Shown piece by piece: positions 26,519-37,183 of a stretch of 64,000 nt of DNA. The translations under genes were made by a program, and so were the position numbers. The DNA is from Burkholderia dolosa. Its GTDB lineage: Bacteria; Pseudomonadota; Gammaproteobacteria; Burkholderiales; Burkholderiaceae. The notes below the pieces were generated by a model. That model was given only the letters and a program-made list of their open reading frames with translations, did no database searches and had not been told where the DNA came from. Location: the NCBI RefSeq assembly GCF_902499135.1, contig NZ_CABVPR010000001.1, positions 186,001 to 250,000 of the forward strand, written 5' to 3'. The first letter of the stretch is position 1. Every line of letters starts with the position of its first letter.

Positions 26519-27054
26519 TGCGGGCCGGCCACGACACCTTCCGTCGCGGCGCGCGCCGCGTGCTCGTCGCAGGTGCGCTGCTGGCCGGCGCGCTGTCGGC
26601 GAGCGGTCCGGCCGCGTTTGCCGAGCAGTCGAAACCGGCGGCGTCGCCGATCTACGGCGTGACGATTCCGCCCGGCTACCGCAAGTGGGAAATGGTCGCG
26701 CCGGCCGAGGAAGCGGCGCCGCTCGACGAACTGCGCGTGGTGCTCGGCAATCCGGTCGCGATGCGCGCGCTCGAGCAGTCGACGCTGCCGTTCCCGGACG
26801 GCACGATCCTCGTGAAGCTCGCATACAAGCGCAAGCAGTCCGACGAGTTCCCGTCGGCGACCGTGCCGGGCCAGGCGACGACGGTGCAGGTGATGGTGAA
26901 GGATTCGCGCCGCTATGCGTCGACGGGCGGCTGGGGTTTCGGGCGCTTCGTCAACGGTGTGCCGGCCGACATCGGCCAGCACCAGACGTGCTTTGCGTGT
27001 CACCAGGCGCGCGTGAAGAACCACGACTACGTGTTCACGCGGCTCGCGCCTTGA
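26518..27054 (+). CDS. Cytochrome P460-family periplasmic haem protein
   Basis: 178 residues. Signal peptide about 1-35 ('RRVLVAGALLAGALSASGPA'). The haem c attachment motif CFACH is at 158-162. The segment 'PDGTILVKLAYKRKQSDEFP' contains lysines in the place where P460 proteins form a Lys-haem cross-link. 'STGGWGFGRFVNG' matches the family core. Known members oxidise hydroxylamine or bind NO, but many in heterotrophs are uncharacterised. Its ATG overlaps the stop of the exported hydrolase, suggesting an oxidative partner in the same pathway. Confidence 0.85.
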   Translation: MRAGHDTFRRGARRVLVAGALLAGALSASGPAAFAEQSKPAASPIYGVTIPPGYRKWEMVAPAEEAAPLDELRVVLGNPVAMRALEQSTLPFPDGTILVKLAYKRKQSDEFPSATVPGQATTVQVMVKDSRRYASTGGWGFGRFVNGVPADIGQHQTCFACHQARVKNHDYVFTRLAP

Positions 27055-27088
27055 CGCGATACGCGCGCGGTGGATCGCTGCGCCAGCA

Positions 27089-27115
27089 GGCGTGCCGAAC
27101 GGGCACGCCTTTTTT
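27089..27115 (+). terminator. Rho-independent terminator after cytochrome P460
   Basis: GGCGTGCC (27089-27096) pairs exactly with GGCACGCC (27102-27109) around a 5-base loop, followed by six T. It ends the hydrolase/P460 transcript. Confidence 0.9.
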
Positions 27116-27356
27116 CATCGTACGTGCGGCGACGAAAGAGGCCGCCGGCCGCGCCGCACGTCCGAAACGATCCGGCCGTGTATCGCACTGTATCCGCACG
27201 CGCGCCGGAAACATCGGCTTGCACAGCGGCGCTGTTCCGGAAACATGCCGGATACGTGAGCGGGTTCTACTGTCGACATGCAGCAAACGTCCGATGCGCG
27301 CTATTCGCGCCGGATGCCGAATGATCGATACGTCAAATCCTTTCTGGAGAAACACG

Positions 27357-27719
27357 ATGAAAACCGCTCGAATCCTCGCCGTCGCCGTGCTTGCTTCCCT
27401 TCCCGCGCTGTCGTTCGCCGATACCGGCCGCGGCGTCACGCGCGCCGACGTGCGCGCCGAACTGATCCGCCTCGAGCGGGCCGGCTACAACCCGGCAAGC
27501 AGCGATGCGCACTATCCGGACGACGTGGCCGCCGCGCTGCAGGTCGTGCGTTCCGATCAGAACGGTCCGTCGAAGTCGCAGGGCGACAACGTCGCGGACG
27601 CTTCGGCGCCGGCCGGCCGCGCCGCTGCACGTGGCACGCGTGTCGCCGCAAACGCCGCGACCGCGGCAACGGCCGCAACTGCCGCATGGCCGGCGGACGA
27701 TCTGTACGCGCATTCCTGA
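27357..27719 (+). CDS. DUF4148 family secreted small protein
   Basis: 120 residues. Signal peptide 1-21 ('ARILAVAVLASLPALSFA'). The conserved DUF4148 segment 'VTRADVRAELIRLERAGYNP' is followed by 'SSDAHYPDDVAAALQVV'. The rest is low-complexity Ala/Thr. This family is greatly expanded in Burkholderia and its function is unknown. GGAG lies 8 bases before the ATG at 27357. It starts a new transcription unit after the terminator at 27115. Confidence 0.88.
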   Translation: MKTARILAVAVLASLPALSFADTGRGVTRADVRAELIRLERAGYNPASSDAHYPDDVAAALQVVRSDQNGPSKSQGDNVADASAPAGRAAARGTRVAANAATAATAATAAWPADDLYAHS

Positions 27720-27819
27720 CCCGCTGCGCGGCGCGCATCGCCGACGCGCGCCGCGCGCGATGCGAGGCGGCGTCGAACGCTCGACCTTATTTGAACAACG
27801 ACACACAAGGAGCATCACG

Positions 27820-28611
27820 ATGATTCGTTTGATGAAACGGCTGCTGACGGCGGCCGCGGTGGCCGGCGGGCTGTTCGGCGCGGTTGCGGCGCACGCTGCG
27901 CCGCAAGCCGATCTGAAGGGTACGAACGTCGTGCTCGTACACGGCGCATTTGCCGACGGGTCGAGCTGGAATCGCGTGATTCCGCTGCTCGAGGCGCGCG
28001 GGCTGTACGTCGTGTCGGTACAGAATCCGCTGAGTTCGCTCGCCGACGATGTGGCCGCCGCGAAGCGCGCGATCGACGAGCAGAACGGGCCGGTCGTGCT
28101 GGTCGGCCATTCGTGGGCGGGTGTCGTGATCAGCGATGCGGGCAACGACGATAAAGTGAAATCGCTCGTCTACGTCGCCGCGTTCGCGCCCGACAACGGC
28201 CAGTCGATCGCCGACGTCACGCAGGGGCTGCCGGCGCCGTCGTGGGCCGGCGAGCTGCGCAAGGACTCGGGTGGCTTCGCGCGGCTGTCGGACGAGGCGA
28301 TCGCGGAGGATTTCGCGCCGGATCTGCCGCCCGCGCAGCAGCGCATCGTTGCGGCGACGCAGGGCCCGTGGTATAGCGGTTGCATTTCGGAGAAGGTGAT
28401 GCAGGCCGCGTGGCACACGAAGCCGTCTTCGTTCGTCGTCGCGACGCAGGACCGGATGATCGATCCGAAACTGCAGGACGCGATGGCGAAGCGGATCGGC
28501 GCGACCGTGACCCGCGTGAACGGCAGCCATGTCGCGATGCTCAGCCATCCGAAAGCCGTGGCCGATGCGATCATCGCGGCCGCGGAACGCGCGAAGCAGC
28601 GCGCGCAGTGA
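27820..28611 (+). CDS. Secreted alpha/beta hydrolase (serine nucleophile)
   Basis: 263 residues. Signal peptide about 1-27 ('MKRLLTAAAVAGGLFGAVAA'). 'VVLVHGAFADGSSWNRVIPL' supplies the oxyanion loop, Ser in 'VLVGHSWAGVVI' is the nucleophile, and the His lies in 'NGSHVAMLSHPKAV'. It resembles small esterases/lactonases of the EstC/PheA-like secreted group. Unlike the two hydrolases upstream, it has Ser and not Asp. AAGGAG precedes the ATG at 27820. 73 bases separate it from the amidase. Confidence 0.87.
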   Translation: MIRLMKRLLTAAAVAGGLFGAVAAHAAPQADLKGTNVVLVHGAFADGSSWNRVIPLLEARGLYVVSVQNPLSSLADDVAAAKRAIDEQNGPVVLVGHSWAGVVISDAGNDDKVKSLVYVAAFAPDNGQSIADVTQGLPAPSWAGELRKDSGGFARLSDEAIAEDFAPDLPPAQQRIVAATQGPWYSGCISEKVMQAAWHTKPSSFVVATQDRMIDPKLQDAMAKRIGATVTRVNGSHVAMLSHPKAVADAIIAAAERAKQRAQ

Positions 28612-28684
28612 GCGGACGCCGCCGCGGTGCGATTCGCACTGCGGTGCGTCGAGTGACGGTGACGTGCTTCCCCGAGGAGAAGTC

Positions 28685-30085
28685 ATGACGCAACTGTGGC
28701 AACTATCGGCAACCGAAATTGCGAAGCGTGTGCGGCAGCGCGACGTGTCGGCGCGCGAAGTCGCGCAGGCCGCGCTCGCGCGCGTCGATGCGGCGAATCC
28801 CGCGATCAACGCGGTGGTCGAGCATCGTCCCGACGACGTGCTGCGGCAGGCCGACGACATCGATCGCGCGATCGCGCGCGGCGACGATCCGGGGCCGCTC
28901 GCCGGCGTGCCGGTGACCGTGAAGATCAACGTCGATCAGGCCGGCTTCGCGACGACCAACGGCACGCGCGCGCAGGAAAAGCTGATCGCCCATGCGGACA
29001 GTCCGGCCGTCGCGAACCTCGGAAAGGCCGGCGCGATCCTGCTCGGCCGCAGCAATTCGCCGACCTTCGCGTTGCGCTGGTTCACGTCGAATCTCGTGCA
29101 CGGCCATACGCGCAATCCGCGCGATCCGTCGCTGACGCCGGGCGGCTCGAGCGGCGGCGCGGCGGCCGCGGTGGCGGCCGGGATCGGCGCGCTCGCGCTC
29201 GGCACCGACATCGGCGGCTCGGTCCGCTATCCGGCATACGCGTGCGGCGTGCATGGACTGCGGCCGTCGCTCGGGCGCGTGCCGGCCTTCAATGCGTCGT
29301 CGCCGGAGCGTGCGATCGGCGCGCAGCTGATGTCGACGGCCGGGCCGATCGCCCGCACGATCGACGATCTGTCGCTCGCGCTGCATGCGCTCGCGGCGCC
29401 TGATCTGCGCGATCCGTGGTACGTGCAGGTGCCGGTCGACGGCCGAGCGGTGTCGCGTCGCGCGGCGCTGTGCGTTCGTCCCGGCGGGCTGCAGGTCGTG
29501 CCGGAAGTCGAAGCCGCATTGCGCGATGCCGCGCGCCGGCTCGTCGACGCCGGCTGGACCGTCGACGAAATCGACGACACGCCGCCGATGCGCGAAGCGG
29601 CGCAGCTACAGGAGCAGCTGTGGCTCGGCGACGGTTTCGACGCGCTGGCGAACGCGGTCGCGAGCGACGGCGATCCGGGCGCAGCCGCGGTGATCGCCGC
29701 GGTGCGCGACAAGGTGCGCGATCTGCCGGCCGACGTGATCAGCCGCGCGCTCGTGCGCCGTACGACGCTCGCACGCGAATGGCGGTTGTTTCTCGACGCG
29801 TATGCGGTCGTGCTGATGCCGGTGTCGGCCGAACTGCCGTTCCCGGACGATCTCGATCGGCAGGGGCCGGACGGATTCGCGCGCGTGTGGGAAGCGCAGC
29901 TCACGCTGCGTGCGCTGCCCGCGATGGGGCTGCCGGGCCTCGCGGTGACGACGGGGCTCGTGAACGGCGTGCCGGTCGGCGTGCAGGTGGTCGCCGCGCA
30001 TCATCGCGAAGATCTGTGTCTGCTCGCGGGGCGGGACATCGAAGCGCGGGGCGTGCCGGCGGCGCCGGTCGATCCGGTGAAGTGA
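28685..30085 (+). CDS. Amidase signature family enzyme
   Basis: 466 residues. The Ser-cisSer-Lys triad can be placed: Lys80 in 'VTVKINVDQAG', Ser155 in 'TPGGSSGGAAAA', and nucleophile Ser179 in 'LGTDIGGSVRYPAYACG'. The C-terminal part has 'LPGLAVTTGLVNGVPVGVQV'. It hydrolyses an amide to acid and ammonia; the family also includes GatA, but the neighbours argue for a catabolic amidase. No signal peptide, so cytoplasmic. AGGAG precedes the ATG at 28685. Confidence 0.92.
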   Translation: MTQLWQLSATEIAKRVRQRDVSAREVAQAALARVDAANPAINAVVEHRPDDVLRQADDIDRAIARGDDPGPLAGVPVTVKINVDQAGFATTNGTRAQEKLIAHADSPAVANLGKAGAILLGRSNSPTFALRWFTSNLVHGHTRNPRDPSLTPGGSSGGAAAAVAAGIGALALGTDIGGSVRYPAYACGVHGLRPSLGRVPAFNASSPERAIGAQLMSTAGPIARTIDDLSLALHALAAPDLRDPWYVQVPVDGRAVSRRAALCVRPGGLQVVPEVEAALRDAARRLVDAGWTVDEIDDTPPMREAAQLQEQLWLGDGFDALANAVASDGDPGAAAVIAAVRDKVRDLPADVISRALVRRTTLAREWRLFLDAYAVVLMPVSAELPFPDDLDRQGPDGFARVWEAQLTLRALPAMGLPGLAVTTGLVNGVPVGVQVVAAHHREDLCLLAGRDIEARGVPAAPVDPVK

Positions 30086-30148
30086 TTCAAACAAGAACCG
30101 GCGTTCCGCGGCGTCGACGCGCACGCCGGCTGTCTGAGTGCAACATGC

Positions 30149-31300
30149 TCAGTGATACTGCTTGAATCGAATCGGCCGGATGTCGTCCTTTCTCAGCACC
30201 ACACAATTGCGCCCCGCGTCGAGTGCCATGTTCCTGGCACGCTTGAGTTCGTCCGGATCGTTCGACAGTGGGTCCTCGAGTCCGTCCGTGATGCCGGGCC
30301 GGAATTCGCTCGCACACAGTAGGCGGACGTCGCCGAACGCGTAGCGAACGTAGGCTCGGATCGTGGGTTTTCCAGCCGACGTGATCGGGATACCCACGCG
30401 AGCGACGCTGTCCCGTGCATCGTCTTTGAGGAGTTCAAAGTCCTGGGGCGTCGTGCTGTACACACCCGTCTTTTCGAGCGCACGGTCGCCGATGCCGGTG
30501 GACAATGAAGTCAGCGACCACGTGACCAAGATATAGAGCACGAAGCCGACGCCGATAGTGACGTACTTGATCGTGACGGTCGCCGGCTTGCTGCGCGCAG
30601 CAAGACTGATCGCCATCAAGCCCGGCAAAAAGCCCGCGAGCGTGAGGGGCAAAAGCGTGGCGAGTGCCGAGAGTGCCTTGGCATTAGTGCTCGTGTCACC
30701 GGCAAACGATTCGACGGTCAGGAACCCACCACCGCCCGAAACGGCGGCAATGGTAACGAGCAGTGATAGTCCTGCTGCCTTAAGCAGTATTTTCAGTTTG
30801 CCCTGGCCGGTCAATGTACGCTCGAAGTACTGCCCGACGAGCGTGATGACGATACCGATCGCGAACGTGATAAGCAGAACCACCGGGACGGACAAGTGCT
30901 TGAACCAGAGCGATCCCGCGAATACGATGGCCATCCACGTCACGACGGTCAGCAGGATCGCGACGGCCGTGCTTTTCGTGATGACGCGCAGCTCCTTGTC
31001 GATTGCAAGTAGAGACAGGAGAAAAATGGACGGTGCGCACAGCACGAGCAGCACCCCGGATACCAGCAATACCGTGCCGATAAGAAGTGCGAGCAAACCA
31101 GACGTCGACGAGATCGAGTCGAGAAACAGTAACTGCCAGCCGATACGGTCGAGATACGTCCATAACAACAATCCTGGCAAGACCAGCATCAGGACCGCCA
31201 ACTTTGCGGTCAGCTCGATGGCGTTCTTGCCGAAGTCGAAAATTTTCCCGAGACGTTCGGCGACGATATTCCACGGAACGGTGGACGGCGGCGTGCTCAT
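30149..31300 (-). CDS. Multi-spanning membrane protein of unknown function
   Basis: 383 residues. Hydrophobic segments near 33-50, 65-95, 108-130, 135-155, 175-190, 205-230 and 245-265 give about seven or eight helices. A soluble C-terminal domain of about 110 residues follows ('RALEKTGVYSTTPQDFELLK', 'PTIRAYVRYAFGDVRLLCAS'). I recognise no family. Its base composition is visibly lower in GC than its neighbours, suggesting later acquisition. It stands alone, head to tail with groEL. A sensor or channel role would be a guess. Confidence 0.75.
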   Translation of the reverse strand: MSTPPSTVPWNIVAERLGKIFDFGKNAIELTAKLAVLMLVLPGLLLWTYLDRIGWQLLFLDSISSTSGLLALLIGTVLLVSGVLLVLCAPSIFLLSLLAIDKELRVITKSTAVAILLTVVTWMAIVFAGSLWFKHLSVPVVLLITFAIGIVITLVGQYFERTLTGQGKLKILLKAAGLSLLVTIAAVSGGGGFLTVESFAGDTSTNAKALSALATLLPLTLAGFLPGLMAISLAARSKPATVTIKYVTIGVGFVLYILVTWSLTSLSTGIGDRALEKTGVYSTTPQDFELLKDDARDSVARVGIPITSAGKPTIRAYVRYAFGDVRLLCASEFRPGITDGLEDPLSNDPDELKRARNMALDAGRNCVVLRKDDIRPIRFKQYH

Positions 31301-31498
31301 ATGGGCCCTCTGTTTTTTTACGGAGCCGGAATTCTAGGGCGGCGGGACGACCGAACGCAACGCGACTGCGTAGTCGCATTGCACGAATCCGATTCGGAAT
31401 TTCTTCTGCACGCAGCGGATCGATATGTGTATTTTCGATGTGCCGATCGACGGCGTCGGTCTCGCCGTCGGCCCGCTTGCAATAGCGTCGTGATAGCG

Positions 31499-31530
31499 CA
31501 GCGCGGAACGATCCGTGACGCTCCGCGCTG
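31499..31530 (-). terminator. Inverted repeat downstream of groEL
   Basis: CAGCGCGGA (31499-31507) pairs exactly with TCCGCGCTG (31522-31530). It lies about 55 bases after the groEL stop in the direction of transcription. Terminator by position; no T-run. Confidence 0.45.
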
Positions 31531-31585
31531 TTCGCCGGCTTATGCGCTCGGGCAGGGTCGATGCGTTGGCATGCCGCGCTGCTTG

Positions 31586-33530
<1,945 letters not shown>

Positions 33531-33562
33531 CTGTCGGTCCTGTCCTGTACGGTCGAAGTTGA

Positions 33563-33589
33563 TTGGCACTCTGCAGCGGAGAGTGCTGA
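33563..33589. promoter_or_regulatory. CIRCE operator (HrcA site) of groESL
   Basis: TTGGCACTC-N9-GAGTGCTGA. The established CIRCE consensus is TTAGCACTC-N9-GAGTGCTAA, so only one base per arm differs and the 9-base spacer is exact. Placed just upstream of groES, it predicts repression by HrcA and release under heat. Confidence 0.93.
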
Positions 33590-33690
33590 CGAGTATAGGA
33601 ACGGGCTGCGACGCGATCCAATAACGGATTCGGAAAAGCATTTGCGCGGACGCGCTTTGGACGAACGATGCGGGCGAGCGGCGCCGCGTA

Positions 33691-34650
33691 TCAGATCAGC
33701 AGCGACACGGTGCTGAACAGCGCGACGTCGTCGCGGCGCGCCGAGCGCGCATGCCGGCGGATCACGTGCAGCAGGCAGTCGATGAAGCAGCGCGCGGCGT
33801 CGCTCAGCGTGCCCGCGCGGCGCGTGACGATGCCGAGGTCGCGCGGCTCGAACGTTTCCTTCAGCGCGAGCGCGCGCATCCGGCCGCCGAACGGCGGCAC
33901 CGCGGCGAGAATCGTCGGGCACCACGTGCACATGTCGGCCTGCTCGAGCATCGTGTGCAGCATCGCGACCGATTGCGCGCGCACGATGCGGCGCTCGTCG
34001 ATCCGCGCGCCGTGGCGCGTGAACAGGTAGTCGACGAGCGCGGCCTGTCCGTCGGCCGCGAAAGTCAGCACCCAGTCGTCGTCGAGCAGGTCGTGCAGCG
34101 ATCGCGCGCGTTCGCGCGGATGGCCCGCGCGCACCATCACCGACGTGTCGTAGCGCAGCATCGGCTCGAACGCGAATTCCTGCGTGCTGCCGGGCTGCAG
34201 GTGGCCGAGCGCGAAATCCATGCTGCCGTCGCGCAACAGCGGCTGCGCGACGGCCATCAGCGCTTCGTAGAGTTCGAGGCGCACGTCGGGCATCCGCTCG
34301 CGAAACCGCAGCACCGTTTCGGCGAGGAACGTGACGGTAAGCCACGGCGTGACGCCGACGCTCAGCCGGCCTTCGACGCGGCCGCGCATCCGTTCGAGAT
34401 CGCTCTGCGCGTGCTCGAGCTGCTTCAGCACCAGCTTCGCGTGCGTGAGCAGCGTCTTTCCGTATTCGGTGAAGCCGATCCCTTCCGGTGCGCGCACGAG
34501 CAGCGGCAGGCGTTCGCTCGCCTCCAGTTCGCGAAGCGCGCGCGTGACGGCCGCCTGCGACAGCCCGAGCGTGCGCGCCGCGCCGCGGATGCTGCCCGCT
34601 TCCGCGCTCGCGACGAGCGCCTGCAGTTGATGCAGCTTCATGTTGCTCAT
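33691..34650 (-). CDS. LysR-type transcriptional regulator
   Basis: 319 residues from ATG 34650 (an ATG at 34641 is possible). Helix-turn-helix '[20 protein letters not shown]', then the hinge and effector domain '[20 protein letters not shown]'. It is nearest in style to the TsaR/AbgR-like LysR group. Divergent from the M20 amidohydrolase gene, with 136 bases between, so likely its regulator, as AbgR is of abgA in E. coli. Confidence 0.92.
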   Translation of the reverse strand: MSNMKLHQLQALVASAEAGSIRGAARTLGLSQAAVTRALRELEASERLPLLVRAPEGIGFTEYGKTLLTHAKLVLKQLEHAQSDLERMRGRVEGRLSVGVTPWLTVTFLAETVLRFRERMPDVRLELYEALMAVAQPLLRDGSMDFALGHLQPGSTQEFAFEPMLRYDTSVMVRAGHPRERARSLHDLLDDDWVLTFAADGQAALVDYLFTRHGARIDERRIVRAQSVAMLHTMLEQADMCTWCPTILAAVPPFGGRMRALALKETFEPRDLGIVTRRAGTLSDAARCFIDCLLHVIRRHARSARRDDVALFSTVSLLI

Positions 34651-34786
34651 CGTGCGATACCCGACAACCAAAGGTTGTCATCATAACGAAACGGCGGCTG
34701 TTCGCCGGGATTTTCGCTGCATACGATCCCGCCACGTACCGTCATTTCGGCGGCCGGCAACGAACACGCACGGAGAGGGATCGACA

Positions 34787-35959
34787 TTGGAGCGAACACG
34801 CATTGCACCGGAAATGGCGGCGATCGAGGCCGAGATGATCGCGCTCCGCCGGCAGCTGCACGCCCATCCGGAACTCGGCTTCGAGGAATACGCGACGAGC
34901 GAGCTCGTCGCGTCTTGCCTGACAACGTGGGGTTATCGGGTCACGCGCGGCCTCGGCGGCACGGGCGTGGTTGGCACGCTGTCGCGCGGCGCCGGCCCGC
35001 GGCGGCTCGGGCTGCGCGCGGATATGGACGCGCTGCCGATCCGCGAGACGACGGGGCTGCCGCATGCGAGCCGCCGCGATGGCGTGATGCACGCGTGCGG
35101 GCACGACGGACACACGGCGATGCTGCTCGCGGCCGCGCGTTGCATTGCCGAGCGCGCGCGTTTCGACGGCACGCTGAACGTGATTTTTCAGCCGGCCGAG
35201 GAAGGGCGCGGCGGCGCGAAGCGGATGATCGACGACGGGCTGTTCGAGCAGTTTCCGTGCGATGCGGTGTTCGCGATGCACAACGTGCCGGGGCTGCCGG
35301 CCGGCGTGCTCGGCTTCTGCGACGGCCCCGCGATGGCGTCGGCCGACGACGTGCGCGTGCGCGTGACCGGACGCGGCGGGCACGGCGCGGCACCGCACAC
35401 GACGATCGATCCGGTCGTTGTATGCGCATCGATCGTGATGGCACTGCAGACGGTCGTGTCGCGCAACGTGAACCCGCAGGAGCTCGCGATCGTCACGGCC
35501 GGCTCGATCCATGCGGGCACCGCGTCGAACGTGATCCCTTCATACGCGGAACTCGAACTCAGCGTGCGCGCGCTGTCGCCGGACGTGCGCACGCTGCTCG
35601 AAACGCGCATCCGCGAGATCGTGCACGGACAGGCCGCGAGCTACGGCGCGACGGCCGAGATCGACTATCGGCACGGCTATCCGGTGCTCGTCAACCATCC
35701 GGCCGAAACGGCGTTTGCACGCGACGTCGCGCGCGAATGGGGCGGCGACGATGCGCTGATCGCGCATCTGCGGCCGATCGCGGCGAGCGAGGATTTCGCG
35801 TTCATGCTGCAGGCGTGTCCCGGCAGCTACCTGTCGATCGGCAACGGCGACGGCGCCGCGGCTTGCGGGCTGCATCATTCCGGCTACGACTTCAACGACG
35901 CATGCATCGCGATCGGCGCGAGCTACTGGATCGCGCTGGCCGAGCGCTACCTCGGATGA
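34787..35959 (+). CDS. M20D metallopeptidase/amidohydrolase (hippurate hydrolase type)
   Basis: 390 residues from a TTG at 34787; GGAGAGGG lies 7 bases upstream and no better start exists before the conserved 'EAEMIALRRQLHAHPELGFE'. Metal-site motifs: 'RADMDALPIRE', 'MHACGHDGHTAMLLAAA', 'FQPAEEGRGGAKRMI', 'GRGGHGAAPHTTIDP', 'ASEDFAFMLQACPG'. Members remove acyl groups from amino acids (hippurate, N-acetyl amino acids, aminobenzoyl-glutamate). The polar amino acid binding protein follows 55 bases later, consistent with uptake and hydrolysis of an acylated amino acid. Confidence 0.92.
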   Translation: MERTRIAPEMAAIEAEMIALRRQLHAHPELGFEEYATSELVASCLTTWGYRVTRGLGGTGVVGTLSRGAGPRRLGLRADMDALPIRETTGLPHASRRDGVMHACGHDGHTAMLLAAARCIAERARFDGTLNVIFQPAEEGRGGAKRMIDDGLFEQFPCDAVFAMHNVPGLPAGVLGFCDGPAMASADDVRVRVTGRGGHGAAPHTTIDPVVVCASIVMALQTVVSRNVNPQELAIVTAGSIHAGTASNVIPSYAELELSVRALSPDVRTLLETRIREIVHGQAASYGATAEIDYRHGYPVLVNHPAETAFARDVAREWGGDDALIAHLRPIAASEDFAFMLQACPGSYLSIGNGDGAAACGLHHSGYDFNDACIAIGASYWIALAERYLG

Positions 35960-36014
35960 TGCGGCCGCACGATTTCCCATCACGACTCGTACGACTCTCA
36001 GGAGGACACACGCA

Positions 36015-36797
36015 ATGAAACAGTGGATGGCAACGCTTGCGCTCACGCTGGCGGCAGGCACCGCGCATGCCGGCGACTGGACGGGCAAGGAGATTCGCGT
36101 CGCGGTCGATCCGACTTATCCACCGCTCGAATACAAGCTGCCCGACGGTACGCTGACCGGCTTCGGCGTCGACATCACGAACGCGTTGTGCGCGCAACTG
36201 CGTGCGCGTTGCGTGTGGGTCGAGTCGAGCTTCGACGGGATGATTCCGGGGCTGCTCGCGCGCAAGTTCGACGTGATCGCATCGTCGATGACGATCACGC
36301 CGAAGCGGATGCAGCAGATCGCGTTCACGAACCGGATCTCGAATGCGCCCGCGCGGCTGATCGCACGCAAAGGCTCGCCGCTGCTGCCGAGCGCGGCGTC
36401 GCTGAAAGGCAAGCGCGTCGGCGTCGAGCAGGGCTCCGCGCAGGCCGACTACGCGATCGCGAACTGGCAGCCGGCCGGCGCGCAGATCGTGTCGTACCAG
36501 AATCAGGAGCTCGTGTACGCCGATCTCGTCACCGGGCGCCTCGACGCGGCGTTCCAGGCGTCGATCGCGGCCAGCGACGGCTTCCTGAAGAAGCCGCAGG
36601 GCAAGGACTTCACGTTCGTGGGCGCGCCGATCGACGACGCGAAGTATTTCGGGCAGGGCGACGGCCTCGGCCTGCGCAAGCAGGACGGCGAGCTGCGCGA
36701 AGCGTTCAATCGCGCGCTCGCGACGATTCTCGCGAACGGCACGTACGAGCGGATCAACCGCAAGTATTTCGACTTCGACGTCTACGGTGCGAAATAG
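36015..36797 (+). CDS. Polar amino acid ABC transporter periplasmic binding protein
   Basis: 260 residues. Signal peptide 1-19 ('MATLALTLAAGTAHA'). The family-3 solute-binding fold is clear: 'IRVAVDPTYPPLEYKLPDGT', 'GFGVDITNALCAQLRARCVW', 'FDVIASSMTITPKRMQQIAF'. It resembles lysine/arginine/ornithine and histidine binding proteins (ArgT/HisJ). AGGAGG precedes the ATG. Permease and ATPase genes are absent nearby; the M20 gene upstream and the MFS pseudogene downstream form the local set. Confidence 0.92.
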   Translation: MKQWMATLALTLAAGTAHAGDWTGKEIRVAVDPTYPPLEYKLPDGTLTGFGVDITNALCAQLRARCVWVESSFDGMIPGLLARKFDVIASSMTITPKRMQQIAFTNRISNAPARLIARKGSPLLPSAASLKGKRVGVEQGSAQADYAIANWQPAGAQIVSYQNQELVYADLVTGRLDAAFQASIAASDGFLKKPQGKDFTFVGAPIDDAKYFGQGDGLGLRKQDGELREAFNRALATILANGTYERINRKYFDFDVYGAK

Positions 36798-37031
36798 GCG
36801 TCGGGGGCGCTGCTGCGGGCGTCGGCACGTCGGTTGCAGCACACGAACGTGGACTCGAATCGGCCGTCGTCGCGATGCCGGCCGCGTGTTGTCCGGATCA
36901 TCGTTCGGTCCGCGCACGGAGGCGATGCGAGCGGTTCGGCATCGATATCGGAGCGACGAACGATGCGTGCGACGATGCGATGCGGCATCGCGTCCGATCG
37001 GATCGACACGGCAGCAATGCGAGCGTGCGAA

Positions 37032-37050
37032 CGTCTCACATATCGAGACG
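37032..37050. promoter_or_regulatory. CGTCTC-N7-GAGACG palindrome, possible operator
   Basis: An exact 6-base inverted repeat with an AT-rich 7-base centre lies 12 bases upstream of the candidate -35 box of the MFS gene. Size and position suit a repressor or activator site; the binder is unknown. Confidence 0.45.
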
Positions 37051-37062
37051 AAATCCCGTCGA

Positions 37063-37092
37063 TTGACGCGCTTTTTCAGTGACTCCTAGACT
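37063..37092 (+). promoter_or_regulatory. Candidate sigma-70 promoter of the MFS gene
   Basis: TTGACG (37063-37068), an 18-base spacer and TAGACT (37087-37092). The -35 box matches the consensus at five of six positions. About 90 bases upstream of the start codon. Confidence 0.45.
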
Positions 37093-37183
37093 GCATCGAA
37101 CGACGCCGCGCAACACCGGCGCGGCGATGCAGTCCGACGTGCCGATACGTGCGCGTCGACGATACGATCCAGGAGACACGCCG

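Larger units (their letters stand above)
36798..37183. other. Intergenic region before the broken MFS gene
   Basis: 386 bases with no supported gene. It holds a 6-base-arm palindrome (37032-37050) and a candidate promoter (37063-37092), both listed separately. Confidence 0.5.

Noticed and set aside
36787-37089. Short Arg/Cys-rich frames between the binding protein and the MFS gene
   Set aside because: No ribosome site and composition typical of non-coding high-GC sequence.
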